Part shown: in pieces, positions 1 to 8,675 of the stretch | Layout of the letters: the number at the start of each line of letters is the position of its first letter | How positions within the stretch are numbered: position 1 is the stretch's first letter | Source: Cohnella phaseoli | Lineage (GTDB): Bacteria > Bacillota > Bacilli > Paenibacillales > Paenibacillaceae | Assembly (NCBI RefSeq): GCF_003386235.1 | Contig: NZ_QRDZ01000029.1 | Coordinates: 60,623 to 124,622 of the forward strand | Reading direction: 5' to 3' | DNA length: 64,000 nucleotides | The notes under the pieces: generated by a model | What the model was told of the DNA's origin: nothing | The model's input: the letters and a program-made list of their open reading frames with translations, nothing else | The model's database searches: none | Program-made: the position numbers and the translations under genes

Positions 1-16
1 CATAGCCTCTTTCCAA
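1..16 (-). promoter_or_regulatory. possible start codon and RBS of a gene leaving the left edge
   Basis: Positions 3-1 read ATG on the minus strand, preceded by GGAAAGAGGCT, a plausible but closely spaced Shine-Dalgarno sequence. If real, a minus-strand gene begins exactly at the window edge. Nothing of its coding sequence is visible, so this is only a hint. Confidence 0.25.
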
Positions 17-132
17 AATCGTGCGATCTATCTCGTTCTCAAAATGACGAATATTCATTTTTTATCACCGCTATCCTATATTAGGTTCAGTATCAACACC
101 ATAATATCACAGGCTCCGGCATGCTGTATCGC

Positions 133-167
133 AAAAAAACTACCCCAAGTTTTTACACCAAGGGTAG
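133..167 (-). terminator. Rho-independent terminator after the thioredoxin gene
   Basis: On the minus strand a CTACCC arm (167-162) pairs with GGGTAG (145-140) and is followed by a run of seven T residues (139-133). It lies about 30 bases after the thioredoxin stop codon. Confidence 0.6.
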
Positions 168-198
168 GTTCTCATTTCATTTTTGAAGCCCAGCTTTT

Positions 199-510
199 TC
201 AAACATATTTCGCGAGCAAATTCTCGTACGCCGATTTCGGTCTGAAGCCGACCAGCTTCTCGACCGGTTGTCCGTCGCGAAACAGCAGCACCGTCGGCAT
301 CGACATGACGCCATACGTCGAAGCCGTTTCCGGCGATTCGTCGCAATCGACTTCCAGCACGGTGACTTTCTCCCCGTACTCGGCCCCGATCTCGTTCATA
401 ATCGGCTTAAGCATTTTGCAGGGCGGGCACCAGACCGCTCCAAAATCGACGAGCGCCAAGCCCTGGCTCGGAAGATTTTCCGTTAAGTTCGCATCGTTAA
501 CTCGAATCAT
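199..510 (-). CDS. thioredoxin family protein
   Basis: This 103-residue protein is a single thioredoxin fold, the usual length for a free cytoplasmic thioredoxin. The redox motif is WCPPC (Cys28 and Cys31), a variant of the classical WCGPC, and the cis-proline loop MSMPTV is present. It would reduce protein disulfides through a dithiol exchange. There is no signal peptide. The start is preceded by AAAGGAGG. It lies downstream of the MerR regulator on the same strand, separated only by a 165-bp repeat element, so the two may once have been a tight operon. The Pro-Pro active site suggests a specialised thioredoxin rather than the housekeeping TrxA (inference). Confidence 0.88.
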   Translation of the reverse strand: MIRVNDANLTENLPSQGLALVDFGAVWCPPCKMLKPIMNEIGAEYGEKVTVLEVDCDESPETASTYGVMSMPTVLLFRDGQPVEKLVGFRPKSAYENLLAKYV

Positions 511-536
511 ATCGCCGCTTTGCCTCCTTTGCTTGC

Positions 537-701
537 TAGGGCGTGTCTGAAAACCCGCTCAGGGGCATCTTTCACCGCCTTTTCGCCCCCTGCTTCGTCA
601 CTTTTGCTTGACGTACCTCCGGTACGCCTTCACAAAAGTTCCTTGCATGGAACGAAAATTCGGCAAAATTTGCTGCCCTCGGAGTATTCAGACACGCCCT
701 A
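537..701. repeat. 165-bp MITE-like element, family A (complete copy)
   Basis: The ends are perfect 14-bp inverted repeats, TAGGGCGTGTCTGA at 537-550 and TCAGACACGCCCTA at 688-701. The interior has no coding sequence but includes a short palindrome, ACGTACCTCCGGTACG. It sits between merR and the thioredoxin gene. Its right end supplies the TAG stop codon of the MerR gene (699-701). A truncated copy lies at 8028-8086 and a minimal end-to-end copy at 16779-16804. Confidence 0.8.
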
Positions 702-1049
702 ATCTTTTTTCCGAATCGATCGGATTCTGTCCAGCAGGTTGGCGCGAATCTGACTAAGCTCGGCAATTTGGGCATCGATTTCCCGCAGCTTGCTTTCGTA
801 TACCGGAAGCACTTCCCGGCAGAAGGCTTCTTCATTTTTAAGCACGCAATGAAGAAAGCTCGCAATCTGCTCCGTCGTCAGCCCCAAAGCCAAATAAAGC
901 CGGATCGTTTGTACCTGCTCCACGGCAAGGGGCGAGTATTCCCGGTAACCGTTGCTGCCGCGGACCGAGGTCAGCAGCTTCCGTTCCTCATAGTACCGGA
1001 GCGAACGTATGCTGACTCCGGTTTTGGCGGACAATTCCCCGATTTGCAT
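699..1049 (-). CDS. MerR family transcriptional regulator
   Basis: This is a 116-residue MerR-family regulator. It has an N-terminal winged helix (MQIGELSAKTGVSIRSLRYY, residues 1-20, followed by the EERKLL turn) and a C-terminal coiled coil for dimerisation (residues about 75-112). The start at 1049 is chosen over an in-frame ATG 33 bases upstream because AAGGGGGAG lies just before it. Two cysteines near residue 80-90 (HCVLKNEEAFC) could sense thiols or metal, but no clear copper or mercury signature is seen. The stop codon is formed by the adjacent repeat. It probably regulates itself and the downstream thioredoxin gene through the dyad at 1090-1109. Confidence 0.88.
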   Translation of the reverse strand: MQIGELSAKTGVSIRSLRYYEERKLLTSVRGSNGYREYSPLAVEQVQTIRLYLALGLTTEQIASFLHCVLKNEEAFCREVLPVYESKLREIDAQIAELSQIRANLLDRIRSIRKKD

Positions 1050-1080
1050 GGCTGCTCCCCCTTGGCGGTCGATTCCTAAC

Positions 1081-1113
1081 AAGCATAAACCCTGACATTG
1101 ATGTCAGGGTCAA
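1081..1113 (-). promoter_or_regulatory. MerR-type promoter with operator dyad
   Basis: On the minus strand TTGACC (1113-1108) and TATGCT are separated by an unusually long 20-bp spacer. The spacer region holds the inverted repeat CCCTGACAT-N2-ATGTCAGGG (1090-1109). Over-long spacers carrying a dyad are the hallmark of MerR-family targets. The site lies about 30 bases upstream of the merR start, which indicates autoregulation. Confidence 0.75.
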
Positions 1114-1121
1114 GGAAAATT

Positions 1122-2438
1122 TTAATCGCGTTCGTAGATCGAGCCGGAGCGGCTGGCGTAAAATTCGGCGTACACCTTCTCCGCATAAGCGTCCGTCATG
1201 CCGGAGATGTAGTCGGCGGCAAGCCGCTCCCACGGCCATTTCGCCTTCTGCGCCTCGTAGCTGGAGAGCCAATCCGGGGGAATAATCAACCGCCCGGTGT
1301 CGTAGTTTTTGAAGCTGCCCCACAGTCGTTCGATCATAACCTCGCTCCGCTTATGCAGCCTCTGTACGCGAAAATCTTTGATCAAGGTCACCCAAGCGAG
1401 CTTCTTCAATATTTCCATCGTCCGCAGCAGTCCCCAATCCCGCTGCCCCTCGCGCACGAACGTCACCTTTTTCCAGCCGCTCGCCGCATCGTCGATAATG
1501 CCGACCTCGCTGGCAAACTTTCGTACCCAGCGCGCTTTCATTTCCCGGCGGGTTCGCGACGGCTCGCGCTCGCATTCCACGTAGATCTGCGCCCATTGCT
1601 CGTAGAACTCGATCAGCACGCGCTTAACCATCGCCTCCTGATCGACGCCCTGCCAGTTGCCGGCGGAGTAGTTCGGGTCTTCCGTAATCTCCTGCAGCAC
1701 GTGAGCGACAACCCGATCATCCTCGAAGAAGGCGCGATCCATCAAAATTTTCCCGGCTCGAATGCCGTCCTCCAGATCGTGGGTCGAATAAGCGATATCG
1801 TCGCACAGATCCATCAGTTGGGCTTCCAGCGTCGCGCAGCTTTCAGGCATTCCCCACGTCTGTCGAAGAAACTCGATGCCTTCCCATTCCTTGCGATAGA
1901 CGCCTTTGTTCCTCCCCGGATCGTCGATGCAGTACGGGTATTTGTTGATCGCCAGCAGCACCGCCGCTGTCAGATCCAGGCCGCTGTCGCTGCCCGCCCG
2001 CTTCTCCAGGAACATGAGGATGCGAAAATTTTGCGCGTTCCCCTCGTACTTCAGGCCGTGCTCCGCGCGGAGAAGGCGATCCAGCACCTCTTCTCCTTTA
2101 TGTCCGAACGGCGGATGGCCCAGGTCATGGGCAAGCGATGCGCATTCCACAACCTCGGGATCGATCGTCAAGCCGGGATGCTCCTTCACCGCCAGGAACG
2201 GATACGACTTGCCAAGCCGCCTAGCCACTTCTCGGGCAATTTGCGACACTTCCAGGGAATGGGTCAGCCGCGTCCGGTAGTAGTCTCCCGAGCCGGCGCC
2301 GAACACTTGGGATTTTCCTTGCAGTCTACGAAAAGCCGGAGACTGAATCAGCCTCGCGTAATCTTTCTCAAACTCGTCGCGGTCGTCCCCGGAATGGATG
2401 TTCTCGGTATCGTATAATCTCATCTTTCTGACGTTCAT
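1122..2438 (-). CDS. dgt: deoxyguanosinetriphosphate triphosphohydrolase-like protein
   Basis: This 438-residue HD-domain protein would hydrolyse dGTP (or related dNTPs) to the nucleoside and triphosphate in the cytoplasm. Metal ligands are visible as TRLTHSLEV (first His) and SLAHDLGHPPFGH (the HD pair with a downstream His). The N-terminal RRLQGKSQVF segment is typical of the family. I start it at 2438, where AAGGGAG precedes ATG and the protein begins MNVRKMRLYD. A longer frame to 2525 would overlap secA2 and lacks support. It follows secA2 by 26 bases, so the two are probably cotranscribed. Confidence 0.9.
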   Translation of the reverse strand: MNVRKMRLYDTENIHSGDDRDEFEKDYARLIQSPAFRRLQGKSQVFGAGSGDYYRTRLTHSLEVSQIAREVARRLGKSYPFLAVKEHPGLTIDPEVVECASLAHDLGHPPFGHKGEEVLDRLLRAEHGLKYEGNAQNFRILMFLEKRAGSDSGLDLTAAVLLAINKYPYCIDDPGRNKGVYRKEWEGIEFLRQTWGMPESCATLEAQLMDLCDDIAYSTHDLEDGIRAGKILMDRAFFEDDRVVAHVLQEITEDPNYSAGNWQGVDQEAMVKRVLIEFYEQWAQIYVECEREPSRTRREMKARWVRKFASEVGIIDDAASGWKKVTFVREGQRDWGLLRTMEILKKLAWVTLIKDFRVQRLHKRSEVMIERLWGSFKNYDTGRLIIPPDWLSSYEAQKAKWPWERLAADYISGMTDAYAEKVYAEFYASRSGSIYERD

Positions 2439-2464
2439 GCGATGTCTCCCTTGCACAACTTCGT

Positions 2465-4696
2465 TTAGAAGTTGAAAATACTCGTCTTCTTCTCCATAAA
2501 CTGATCCTGGATCAGATAGGTCCACGTTCTCGCTGGCGGCTTAAAGCCCATCCGCTCCCATTCCGCACGATCGCCGGTGCCTGAGGCATCGAGCCTCCTA
2601 AGCGCCTTAACCGTCTCCTTCTCCAGTTTATCCGGAATCTGCTCGAAGGCGTGTATGATCCGGTGATGAAATTCGTCGACCGGGTTGCGGTTCGCCAGAC
2701 TTTCCAGATGGATGCCTTCGCGAATGTAGGAGACGTAAGCGAGATGATCCGCCCAAGCCTTGTCCATCAAATACAGTCGGATGTGCTTCTCGCGATCGCT
2801 CATGCCGCTGCGATCGTGCAGCACCGCTTCGCGCTGGTCATGGTGAATGCGCCGCTGCTCCTCCACCATATCCGAATACTTGTTCAGCGTCTTGCGCAGC
2901 TCGAAATTTTGCCCCATCACGACGCGCTGAATATGATCCATTTTTTTGCTGAACACCGAAGCGGACAGCTCCTCGTCCTGTTTGCCCGTCCGGTAAGCGG
3001 CCGGAATCGCTTTCTCGATGCCGAACCGATTGATCAGTTCGTCCTCCAGACAGACGTAAAACCGCGAAGACCCAGGGTCTCCCTGCCTCCCGGCGCGGCC
3101 TCTCAGCTGATTGTCGATGCGCGCGCTCTCGTTCATATGCGTGCCGATGACGTACAAGCCGCCGAGCCTTGCCACTTGTTCCGCTTGGGCGGCGTCCGCC
3201 GCGCCGAGACGGATGTCAACGCCGCGTCCGGCCATGTTCGTAGACACCGTGACTGCGCCCAGCTCTCCCGCGCGCGCAATAATTTCCGCTTCCTTCTCGT
3301 CGTTCTTGGCGTTAAGGACATGGCAGCTCACGTTCGCCTTATGAAGCTCCTCCGCCAATTGATCGGATTCCTCGACGCTGCTCGTTCCGATCAGAATCGG
3401 ACGTCCCGTCGCATGCACCTCCGCAATCTCCTGAACGAGAGCTTTGAGCTTCGCTTCCTTATGCGTGTAGATCCGGCTCTCGTGATCGACGCGAATGCGC
3501 GGCCGATTGGGCGGAATCTGGACGACGCTTAGCGCGTACGTCTCCTCGAACTCGTCCGCAGAGTCCTGCGCCGTAGCCGTCATACCGCTAATTTTCGGGT
3601 ACAGGCTGAGCAGATGCTGCAGCGTGATCGTGCCGAGAATTTTGCCCGACGACTTCGTCTCGATGCCTTCCTTCGCCTCAACGGCGGCTTGCAGGCCGTC
3701 CGGCCAATGGCGGTTTTGCGCTACGCGTCCCGTATAAGGATCGATAATTTCCAGCTTGCCGTCGCGAACGACGTAATCGACGTCGCGCTTAAGCAGCGAT
3801 TCCGCATGCAATGCACAATTTAATGCCGTTAATAAATTGCTGTTATGCGCTTCGTACAGATTGCCTGTGCCAAGCCGTTTCTCCACCTTCTCCGAGCCGG
3901 ATTCGGTTAGGAAAACATTGCGCTTGTTCTCGTCGAAGTCATAATCCTCGCCCAACGCCAACTCCTTGGCCAGCTTCGCCATCCGCCCCCCGTCATTGCC
4001 GCCGGAGGCCACTTCCCCGGCAATGACCAGGGGCACGCGCGCCTCGTCGATCAATAGCGAATCCGCCTCGTCTACGATCGCATAATGGAACGGACGATGC
4101 ACAATGTCGTTGTTCGTCATGGCGATCGTATCCCGCAAATAATCGAACCCGGCCTGCTTGGCCGTCACATAAGTAATGTCGGCCGCATACGCCTGCCGGC
4201 GCTCCTCCGTCGTCATGTCCTCCTTGACCGAAGCGACCGTCAGCCCAAGAAACCGATAGACCGGTCCCATCCATTGCGCATCGCGTCCGGCCAAGTAATC
4301 GTTGAAGGTCAGCACATGCACGCCCATGCCTTGCAGCGCGTTCAAATAAGCGGGCATCACCGCTGCGAGCGTCTTGCCCTCGCCGGTCTGCATCTCGACC
4401 ATATTGCCGTCGTGGAGCGCCGCTGCGGCCATCATCTGCACATCGTAAGGACGCATGCCCAGCACTCGGCTCGCCGCCTCCGACGCGATGGCGAACGCTT
4501 CGACCAGAATGTCGTCCAACGCCGTTCCCGACCGCGCCTTTTCCCTTAATTTAGCCGATTCGGCCTTTAACCGATTATCGTCCCACCCCGTCAAATTCCG
4601 TTCGGAGATCGCGTTCAGCTTGTCCGTGTACGCTTTAAGTTTATGTTGAACAAACCGGCTCTTGACCTTCTGCATAAGCCTGCTGGCAAAATTCAT
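2465..4696 (-). CDS. secA2: accessory Sec translocase ATPase SecA2
   Basis: This 743-residue protein is a SecA-family preprotein translocase motor. The Walker A motif is MQTGEGKT, the Walker B motif is VDEAD, and helicase motifs such as SGMTATA and the RGRAGRQGDPG segment are present. It is about 80-100 residues shorter than housekeeping SecA. It ends at SIFNF without the C-terminal linker and CxCxxxxxxxxC(H/C) zinc domain that binds SecB and lipids. That shape is typical of SecA2 proteins exporting a subset of surface proteins. AAGGGA precedes the ATG. It forms the first gene of a probable two-gene operon with dgt. No accessory SecY2 or Asp proteins are nearby. Confidence 0.88.
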   Translation of the reverse strand: MNFASRLMQKVKSRFVQHKLKAYTDKLNAISERNLTGWDDNRLKAESAKLREKARSGTALDDILVEAFAIASEAASRVLGMRPYDVQMMAAAALHDGNMVEMQTGEGKTLAAVMPAYLNALQGMGVHVLTFNDYLAGRDAQWMGPVYRFLGLTVASVKEDMTTEERRQAYAADITYVTAKQAGFDYLRDTIAMTNNDIVHRPFHYAIVDEADSLLIDEARVPLVIAGEVASGGNDGGRMAKLAKELALGEDYDFDENKRNVFLTESGSEKVEKRLGTGNLYEAHNSNLLTALNCALHAESLLKRDVDYVVRDGKLEIIDPYTGRVAQNRHWPDGLQAAVEAKEGIETKSSGKILGTITLQHLLSLYPKISGMTATAQDSADEFEETYALSVVQIPPNRPRIRVDHESRIYTHKEAKLKALVQEIAEVHATGRPILIGTSSVEESDQLAEELHKANVSCHVLNAKNDEKEAEIIARAGELGAVTVSTNMAGRGVDIRLGAADAAQAEQVARLGGLYVIGTHMNESARIDNQLRGRAGRQGDPGSSRFYVCLEDELINRFGIEKAIPAAYRTGKQDEELSASVFSKKMDHIQRVVMGQNFELRKTLNKYSDMVEEQRRIHHDQREAVLHDRSGMSDREKHIRLYLMDKAWADHLAYVSYIREGIHLESLANRNPVDEFHHRIIHAFEQIPDKLEKETVKALRRLDASGTGDRAEWERMGFKPPARTWTYLIQDQFMEKKTSIFNF

Positions 4697-4808
4697 TCAA
4701 ACAATCCCTTCCGACAATATTCGTTCTAATTTCTATTATAGGGTCATTTCGGGCGAAATCCTAGCAACCGTTCGGGTAAAGCGACGAATCCGCCTTCCTT
4801 GCGCCCGT

Positions 4809-6602
4809 TTAATCGCATTTCTCCAACCAAATATCCTTAAAGTCGATCCAGCCTAACGAGTTCAGGCCAACGCCCTTGACCGTAGGATGGATATACATGT
4901 TGAGCTTCTTATGAAGAACGAACGTAACGTGCGCTTCCTCTCGCAATCGGTCTTCTATCGCATCCAGCAACTGGCGGCGAACGGCCGGATCGGGAGCGGC
5001 AAGCGTCTTGTCGATCTGCCGCTTCACCCACTCGCCTATGTCCGGATGAAGATGCTCCTTAAGAAAATTGCCGTTCTGCTCGTAGTTCTCGATCTCGCAC
5101 ACGTCCTCAACGGCGAATACGAGACAGAACAGCATCGCGTCGGCGCTTGGCAAGACGCCTTCCTTACGAACGCTGGCATGTGTCGTGAAATGGAGTTTGA
5201 TATTTACTCCGAAGTCCGCGCAGCGCCGCTCGATCCAGTGGGCGTCGGACGAGTTCGAGCCGTAGGTGGAAATCACGATCTCCTCTCCGTTATACCCCGA
5301 TTTGAGCAGAAGCCGCCTAGCCTCGCGCTCGTCCATCTCTTCGTTCAGATAGGGCGTTTGCAGCGTTGGCCTGAAGCCCCGTGCAGGATAGATCCGATCC
5401 TCGCCCAGATCGCGAATCATCTGCTTGCGATTGAGGAAGAGACCGAACGCCCTCCGAAAATCCATGGATTGCTGCGGTCCGTCCTTGCTCGAATTCCACA
5501 TCATCAGCATGCTTCCCCTGCACAGCGCCTCAATCTTGTCCCAGCTGTCGTTCTGCCGACGATCGTACAACTTCTTGCCGTGCAACAGTTGACGCCATTC
5601 GGCGTTCTCCGAGTGCTTGGCCGTCTCCTTGGGCATAAAGGCGATGACGACGCGATCCAAATGCGCCCGGCCGCGATAGTACTCCCGATGGGCTGCCAGC
5701 TCGCAATGATCATTCGTCAAGCTCGTCACGCGAAACGGCCCGGTCCCGGACGGCTTGCTCCAGAACGCCTCGTCCTCCGCTTCTCTCGGTAAAATCGACA
5801 TTCCGTTGGAGCTGGCGAACCTGGGAAAAATGACGTTCGGCTGGTTCAGCCGTACGCGAACGCCGCGAGAGCCGACGCATATCACATCCTTCACCGTCCT
5901 GACCAGCCAGCTTGAAGGCTGGTTACCGCGCAGCCTCTCGAACGTAAAGCGAACATCTTCCGCTTGCAGCTCCCTGCCATGGTGGAATCGCACGCCTTTG
6001 CGCAAGTAGAACGTCCATTCCGTCGCTTCCGGGTTGGACTCCCAATAATGGGCCAGCCCCGGCGTTAACATCCCGGTGGAAGCGTCGTATTCGACCAAGC
6101 GGTCGTACAGCTGTCTCATCATGTGAGCATCGACCGAAAAGTAAACCTGCTTAGGGTCCAGCGTCAGAATCGGCTCGAACATCGGAAATCTCAGCGTATC
6201 CGCCATTTCATCCCCTTGAGCCGGCTCGGATTGATAGCCGAATTGATCGTTGAGCCACATAATAAAACGATCCACCGTCGTGGACTCCGCGCCGAACTCA
6301 TGCAGCAGCTCGAACGCCTGCTTATATTCCCCTTTGCGGGCCATCTCCTGCGCTCTCTCGACAAGGAAGGGCTCCTTCTCCGCCAAGAAAACGATGCGCG
6401 AAACGTTCCCTCTTCCTCTACCCGACCGCCACTGGATCAACCGCTCCTCGACCAGTCTGCGAATCACAATCTTCGCGTTGCGAGACGTACAGTACAGCGC
6501 GCCGGACATCTCTTCGATCGTCGCTTCGGCTTCCTCGCCGACAATCGCCCGATTTCCGAAATGATTTAATAGCATTAAATATTTTTCCGTCGATAGCGAC
6601 AT
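4809..6602 (-). CDS. SgrR-like regulator with fused solute-binding domain
   Basis: This 597-residue protein begins with a winged-helix DNA-binding region (residues about 1-110, with TSRNAKIVIRRLVEERLIQW as the recognition part). It continues as a family-5 solute-binding domain (about 150-570; LRKGVRFHHGRELQAEDVRF is a signature of that family). There is no signal peptide, so the binding domain is cytoplasmic. E. coli SgrR, the model for this architecture, responds to sugar-phosphate stress, but the ligand here is unknown. AGGAGG precedes the ATG. No transporter lies beside it, so its target genes cannot be inferred from context. Confidence 0.85.
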   Translation of the reverse strand: MSLSTEKYLMLLNHFGNRAIVGEEAEATIEEMSGALYCTSRNAKIVIRRLVEERLIQWRSGRGRGNVSRIVFLAEKEPFLVERAQEMARKGEYKQAFELLHEFGAESTTVDRFIMWLNDQFGYQSEPAQGDEMADTLRFPMFEPILTLDPKQVYFSVDAHMMRQLYDRLVEYDASTGMLTPGLAHYWESNPEATEWTFYLRKGVRFHHGRELQAEDVRFTFERLRGNQPSSWLVRTVKDVICVGSRGVRVRLNQPNVIFPRFASSNGMSILPREAEDEAFWSKPSGTGPFRVTSLTNDHCELAAHREYYRGRAHLDRVVIAFMPKETAKHSENAEWRQLLHGKKLYDRRQNDSWDKIEALCRGSMLMMWNSSKDGPQQSMDFRRAFGLFLNRKQMIRDLGEDRIYPARGFRPTLQTPYLNEEMDEREARRLLLKSGYNGEEIVISTYGSNSSDAHWIERRCADFGVNIKLHFTTHASVRKEGVLPSADAMLFCLVFAVEDVCEIENYEQNGNFLKEHLHPDIGEWVKRQIDKTLAAPDPAVRRQLLDAIEDRLREEAHVTFVLHKKLNMYIHPTVKGVGLNSLGWIDFKDIWLEKCD

Positions 6603-6727
6603 AACTACCTCCTAGAAAAGGGGAAGCGAGTATTAAGGCAGGATCGACTAATTCCTCTTTTAACTCTAGCATAACGGGGACGGGAACAAAGGGCAATCCC
6701 GAATCTCATCTACGCTACAACAACAAG

Positions 6728-6805
6728 GAGCTGTCTCCTAAGTAAAAGAGTCGCACGAAAAGATGACCGATCATCTTTGACGCTCCTACTTATGAGACAG
6801 CCCCC
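6728..6805. repeat. family B inverted repeat (about 78 bp)
   Basis: The ends GAGCTGTCTCCTAAGT and ACTTATGAGACAGCCCCC are inverted, with AAAAGAGTCGCACGA inside. The element is in the space between the SgrR-like gene start and the AIM24 gene end. Related copies are at 13650-13723, 18868-19339, 30747-30873 and 52211-52279. It can form a long hairpin and probably terminates transcription. Confidence 0.65.
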
Positions 6806-6839
6806 AGCTGTTCCTCGGAACAGCTCCGAAACGTACCCG

Positions 6840-7529
6840 CTATCGAATATATACGCCGCCAAATGGAAGAAGCTCCCGCAGCGTTCTCCTGACGATGCTG
6901 TCCTTATGGATCTGGTCCTCCAGAGCGCTATCGCGAAAGCCCGTCTGCATCAGAATCGGACCGGTGCCCGTCATCTCCCATTGCACGTTCATATGCTGGG
7001 TGGCCAAAGGATTGCCGTAGACGGACAGCTTAATGCTCGCATTTTCCGGGTAGGCCACAAGGGAGCCGGCTTCCACGAACAACGGAACATATGGATCGAG
7101 CTGCAGCGTCGCGATCGACCCGGAAGACAGCAGTCCGATTCGTCCGGGCCCGGAAAATCTCATCCGTACCAGCTCCCGGGTAATCCAGGCGTTCTTGAAC
7201 GTCTGCACCCTGCTTTTCATCGTCATGCCATCTGTGTAAAATAGCACATGGCGAAAGTCGAACAACAAATTGCTGTCCTCCGGAATGTCGACAACCTCCA
7301 TCAGGCAGCCGGGCATCATTCCGAGAATAAGGCTTGCCGGACCGCGCAGCTCCGACTTGATCAGCTTGCGCTTGCGATACATCCCGGACAGATCCATAAA
7401 GCGATCCTCGCGATGGCGCGGGTCCCCATGAAAGGCAAGCAGCGCTTTCGGGTGCAGCAGCTGCAACGTCTCCTCGCCGTCCAGATCAATGCGAACGTGT
7501 CCCAGATTCGGCGGCGCATCAACCCGCAT
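6840..7529 (-). CDS. AIM24 family protein
   Basis: The 229-residue protein has the AIM24 beta-prism pattern, with features such as GPASLILGMMPGCLMEV, the glycine-rich LLSSGSIATLQLDP segment and the closing LPFGGVYIR. Bacterial members have no established biochemical role; the name comes from a yeast mitochondrial protein. There is no signal peptide or membrane helix. It overlaps the end of the upstream coiled-coil membrane gene by 11 bases, and GGAGGGATG precedes its ATG, so translation is coupled. I infer that the two products work together at the membrane. Confidence 0.82.
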   Translation of the reverse strand: MRVDAPPNLGHVRIDLDGEETLQLLHPKALLAFHGDPRHREDRFMDLSGMYRKRKLIKSELRGPASLILGMMPGCLMEVVDIPEDSNLLFDFRHVLFYTDGMTMKSRVQTFKNAWITRELVRMRFSGPGRIGLLSSGSIATLQLDPYVPLFVEAGSLVAYPENASIKLSVYGNPLATQHMNVQWEMTGTGPILMQTGFRDSALEDQIHKDSIVRRTLRELLPFGGVYIR

Positions 7530-8013
7530 TTCTCATCCCTCCGCGCAGCCGTTTTCTTCTCCGCCATTCGGAATAGCGCCACAGTCGGATCGACAGCACA
7601 TAACCGACAACCAGCGCAACGGCCGCCCCGATCATCGTCATCCATCTACGATACATGGCCTGCTTGTCCGCTTTGTCCTTCTCGAGCTGTTCCAGCCGAT
7701 CCGTGAGCAGCGTGTTCTGCGTCCGCAGCTCCTCATTCTGCTGTCGGTACAGCTCGTTCTCTGCCCGCATCCGCTCCTGTTCGGCCGAATAGGCATCCAA
7801 CGAGGCTTCCGCCTCGGTCAGCTTACGGCGCTGCTCCTCCAGCGAGCGGGCCGTTTCCTCATACTGCTCGCGAAGCTCGTCCACCTTGTCCGGGGCGTTA
7901 TAAATGTCTCTGATCCGATCAAACATGCCTGCCTCCGCCGGCAGCGCTGGCAGCGCGACGGACAGCAGCAGCGCCAGAACGAATCCGTGTCTCAGAAGTC
8001 TGCGCCCACCCAT
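7519..8013 (-). CDS. membrane-anchored coiled-coil protein of unknown function
   Basis: I do not recognise a named family in this 164-residue protein. Starting at 8013 (AGGAGGAG precedes ATG), it has an N-terminal signal-like hydrophobic segment (about 8-27, ending PAEA) and a long charged coiled coil (about 40-115, rich in Glu, Gln and Arg). A second membrane helix follows (about 125-145), then a basic tail (RRRKRLRGG). The arrangement predicts a coiled coil outside the membrane and a short cytoplasmic tail. It is translationally coupled to the AIM24 gene. The family A repeat fragment directly abuts its ribosome binding site. Confidence 0.75.
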   Translation of the reverse strand: MGGRRLLRHGFVLALLLSVALPALPAEAGMFDRIRDIYNAPDKVDELREQYEETARSLEEQRRKLTEAEASLDAYSAEQERMRAENELYRQQNEELRTQNTLLTDRLEQLEKDKADKQAMYRRWMTMIGAAVALVVGYVLSIRLWRYSEWRRRKRLRGGMRNAG

Positions 8014-8027
8014 ATTTCTCCTCCTCC

Positions 8028-8086
8028 TAGGGCGTGTCTGCAAACCCGCTCAGGGGCACCTTTCACCGCCTTTTCGCCCCTGCTTG
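8028..8086. repeat. truncated copy of repeat family A
   Basis: This stretch repeats the left end of the 537-701 element almost base for base (TAGGGCGTGTCTG then AAACCCGCTCAGGGGCA) and stops near CGCCCCTGCTT. The right end is missing. It lies immediately upstream of the ribosome binding site of the coiled-coil membrane gene. Confidence 0.75.
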
Positions 8087-8236
8087 ATCGATTCGCCAGC
8101 ATTTCCCTACATTTTTCGATTATTTTCTACTATACCATATGTTGCCCGGGAAGCACGATACGAGGAAAAAGACCTCGCCCGCTTTGCAGCGGAATTCGAG
8201 GCCCTTCTCTCGTTCATCGTTTATTGTAACCGCAGC

Positions 8237-8674
8237 TTACCGATGTTTAATGATCTCGGCAAAAGCTTTTATTTTATCTACGAAAATCCCCTTCAGCTGA
8301 TCCGTTCCCTCTTTCGGCGCAGCATACGCTTTATACCCGCCAAAAGACGCTATGCAGACGGCAGCCTCTTTCAGATCTCCGGGAATGTTCCGCTCGATGA
8401 TTTCTTCCGTTTCCTTCGGTTTCTCGTTGCAAATAAAGTAACCCGCTCGCTTGGTCAATAACTCGTCGTGGTTTTTTTTGATAAAGTCGCGCAGCGGTTT
8501 GTAGATTTTCCCGTCTCTTACCCCTGCGCCTAAAATAACACTCTCAAATCCTTCCAGCTTGGGCTTCTCCGCTTCAACGTTACAAATCGTGCATTCCGAG
8601 AGTTCTTCCGTTAGCATCTTTACACATTGCTCGGTTGCTCCTGTTTTCGTTGCGTATAGCACCAATACCGCCAC
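8237..8674 (-). CDS. flavodoxin-domain protein
   Basis: This 145-residue protein has a flavodoxin fold. The FMN phosphate loop is YATKTGATEQC near the N terminus, and VILGAGVRDGKIYKP and IASFGGYKAY provide further flavin-contact loops. It resembles the HemG-type and flavodoxin_5 group, small cytoplasmic electron carriers or protoporphyrinogen-oxidase-like proteins. The start codon is GTG at 8674 behind GGGGGGG. It begins one base after the MarR stop codon, so it is the second gene of a two-gene operon and probably a direct target of that regulator. Oxidative or quinone stress is a plausible trigger (inference). Confidence 0.85.
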   Translation of the reverse strand: MAVLVLYATKTGATEQCVKMLTEELSECTICNVEAEKPKLEGFESVILGAGVRDGKIYKPLRDFIKKNHDELLTKRAGYFICNEKPKETEEIIERNIPGDLKEAAVCIASFGGYKAYAAPKEGTDQLKGIFVDKIKAFAEIIKHR

Positions 8675-8675
8675 T

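Noticed and set aside
1098..2417. Long open frame (439 codons) on the plus strand opposite dgt
   Set aside because: It is antisense to a well-supported HD-domain gene, has no ribosome binding site, and its translation has no protein-like motifs.
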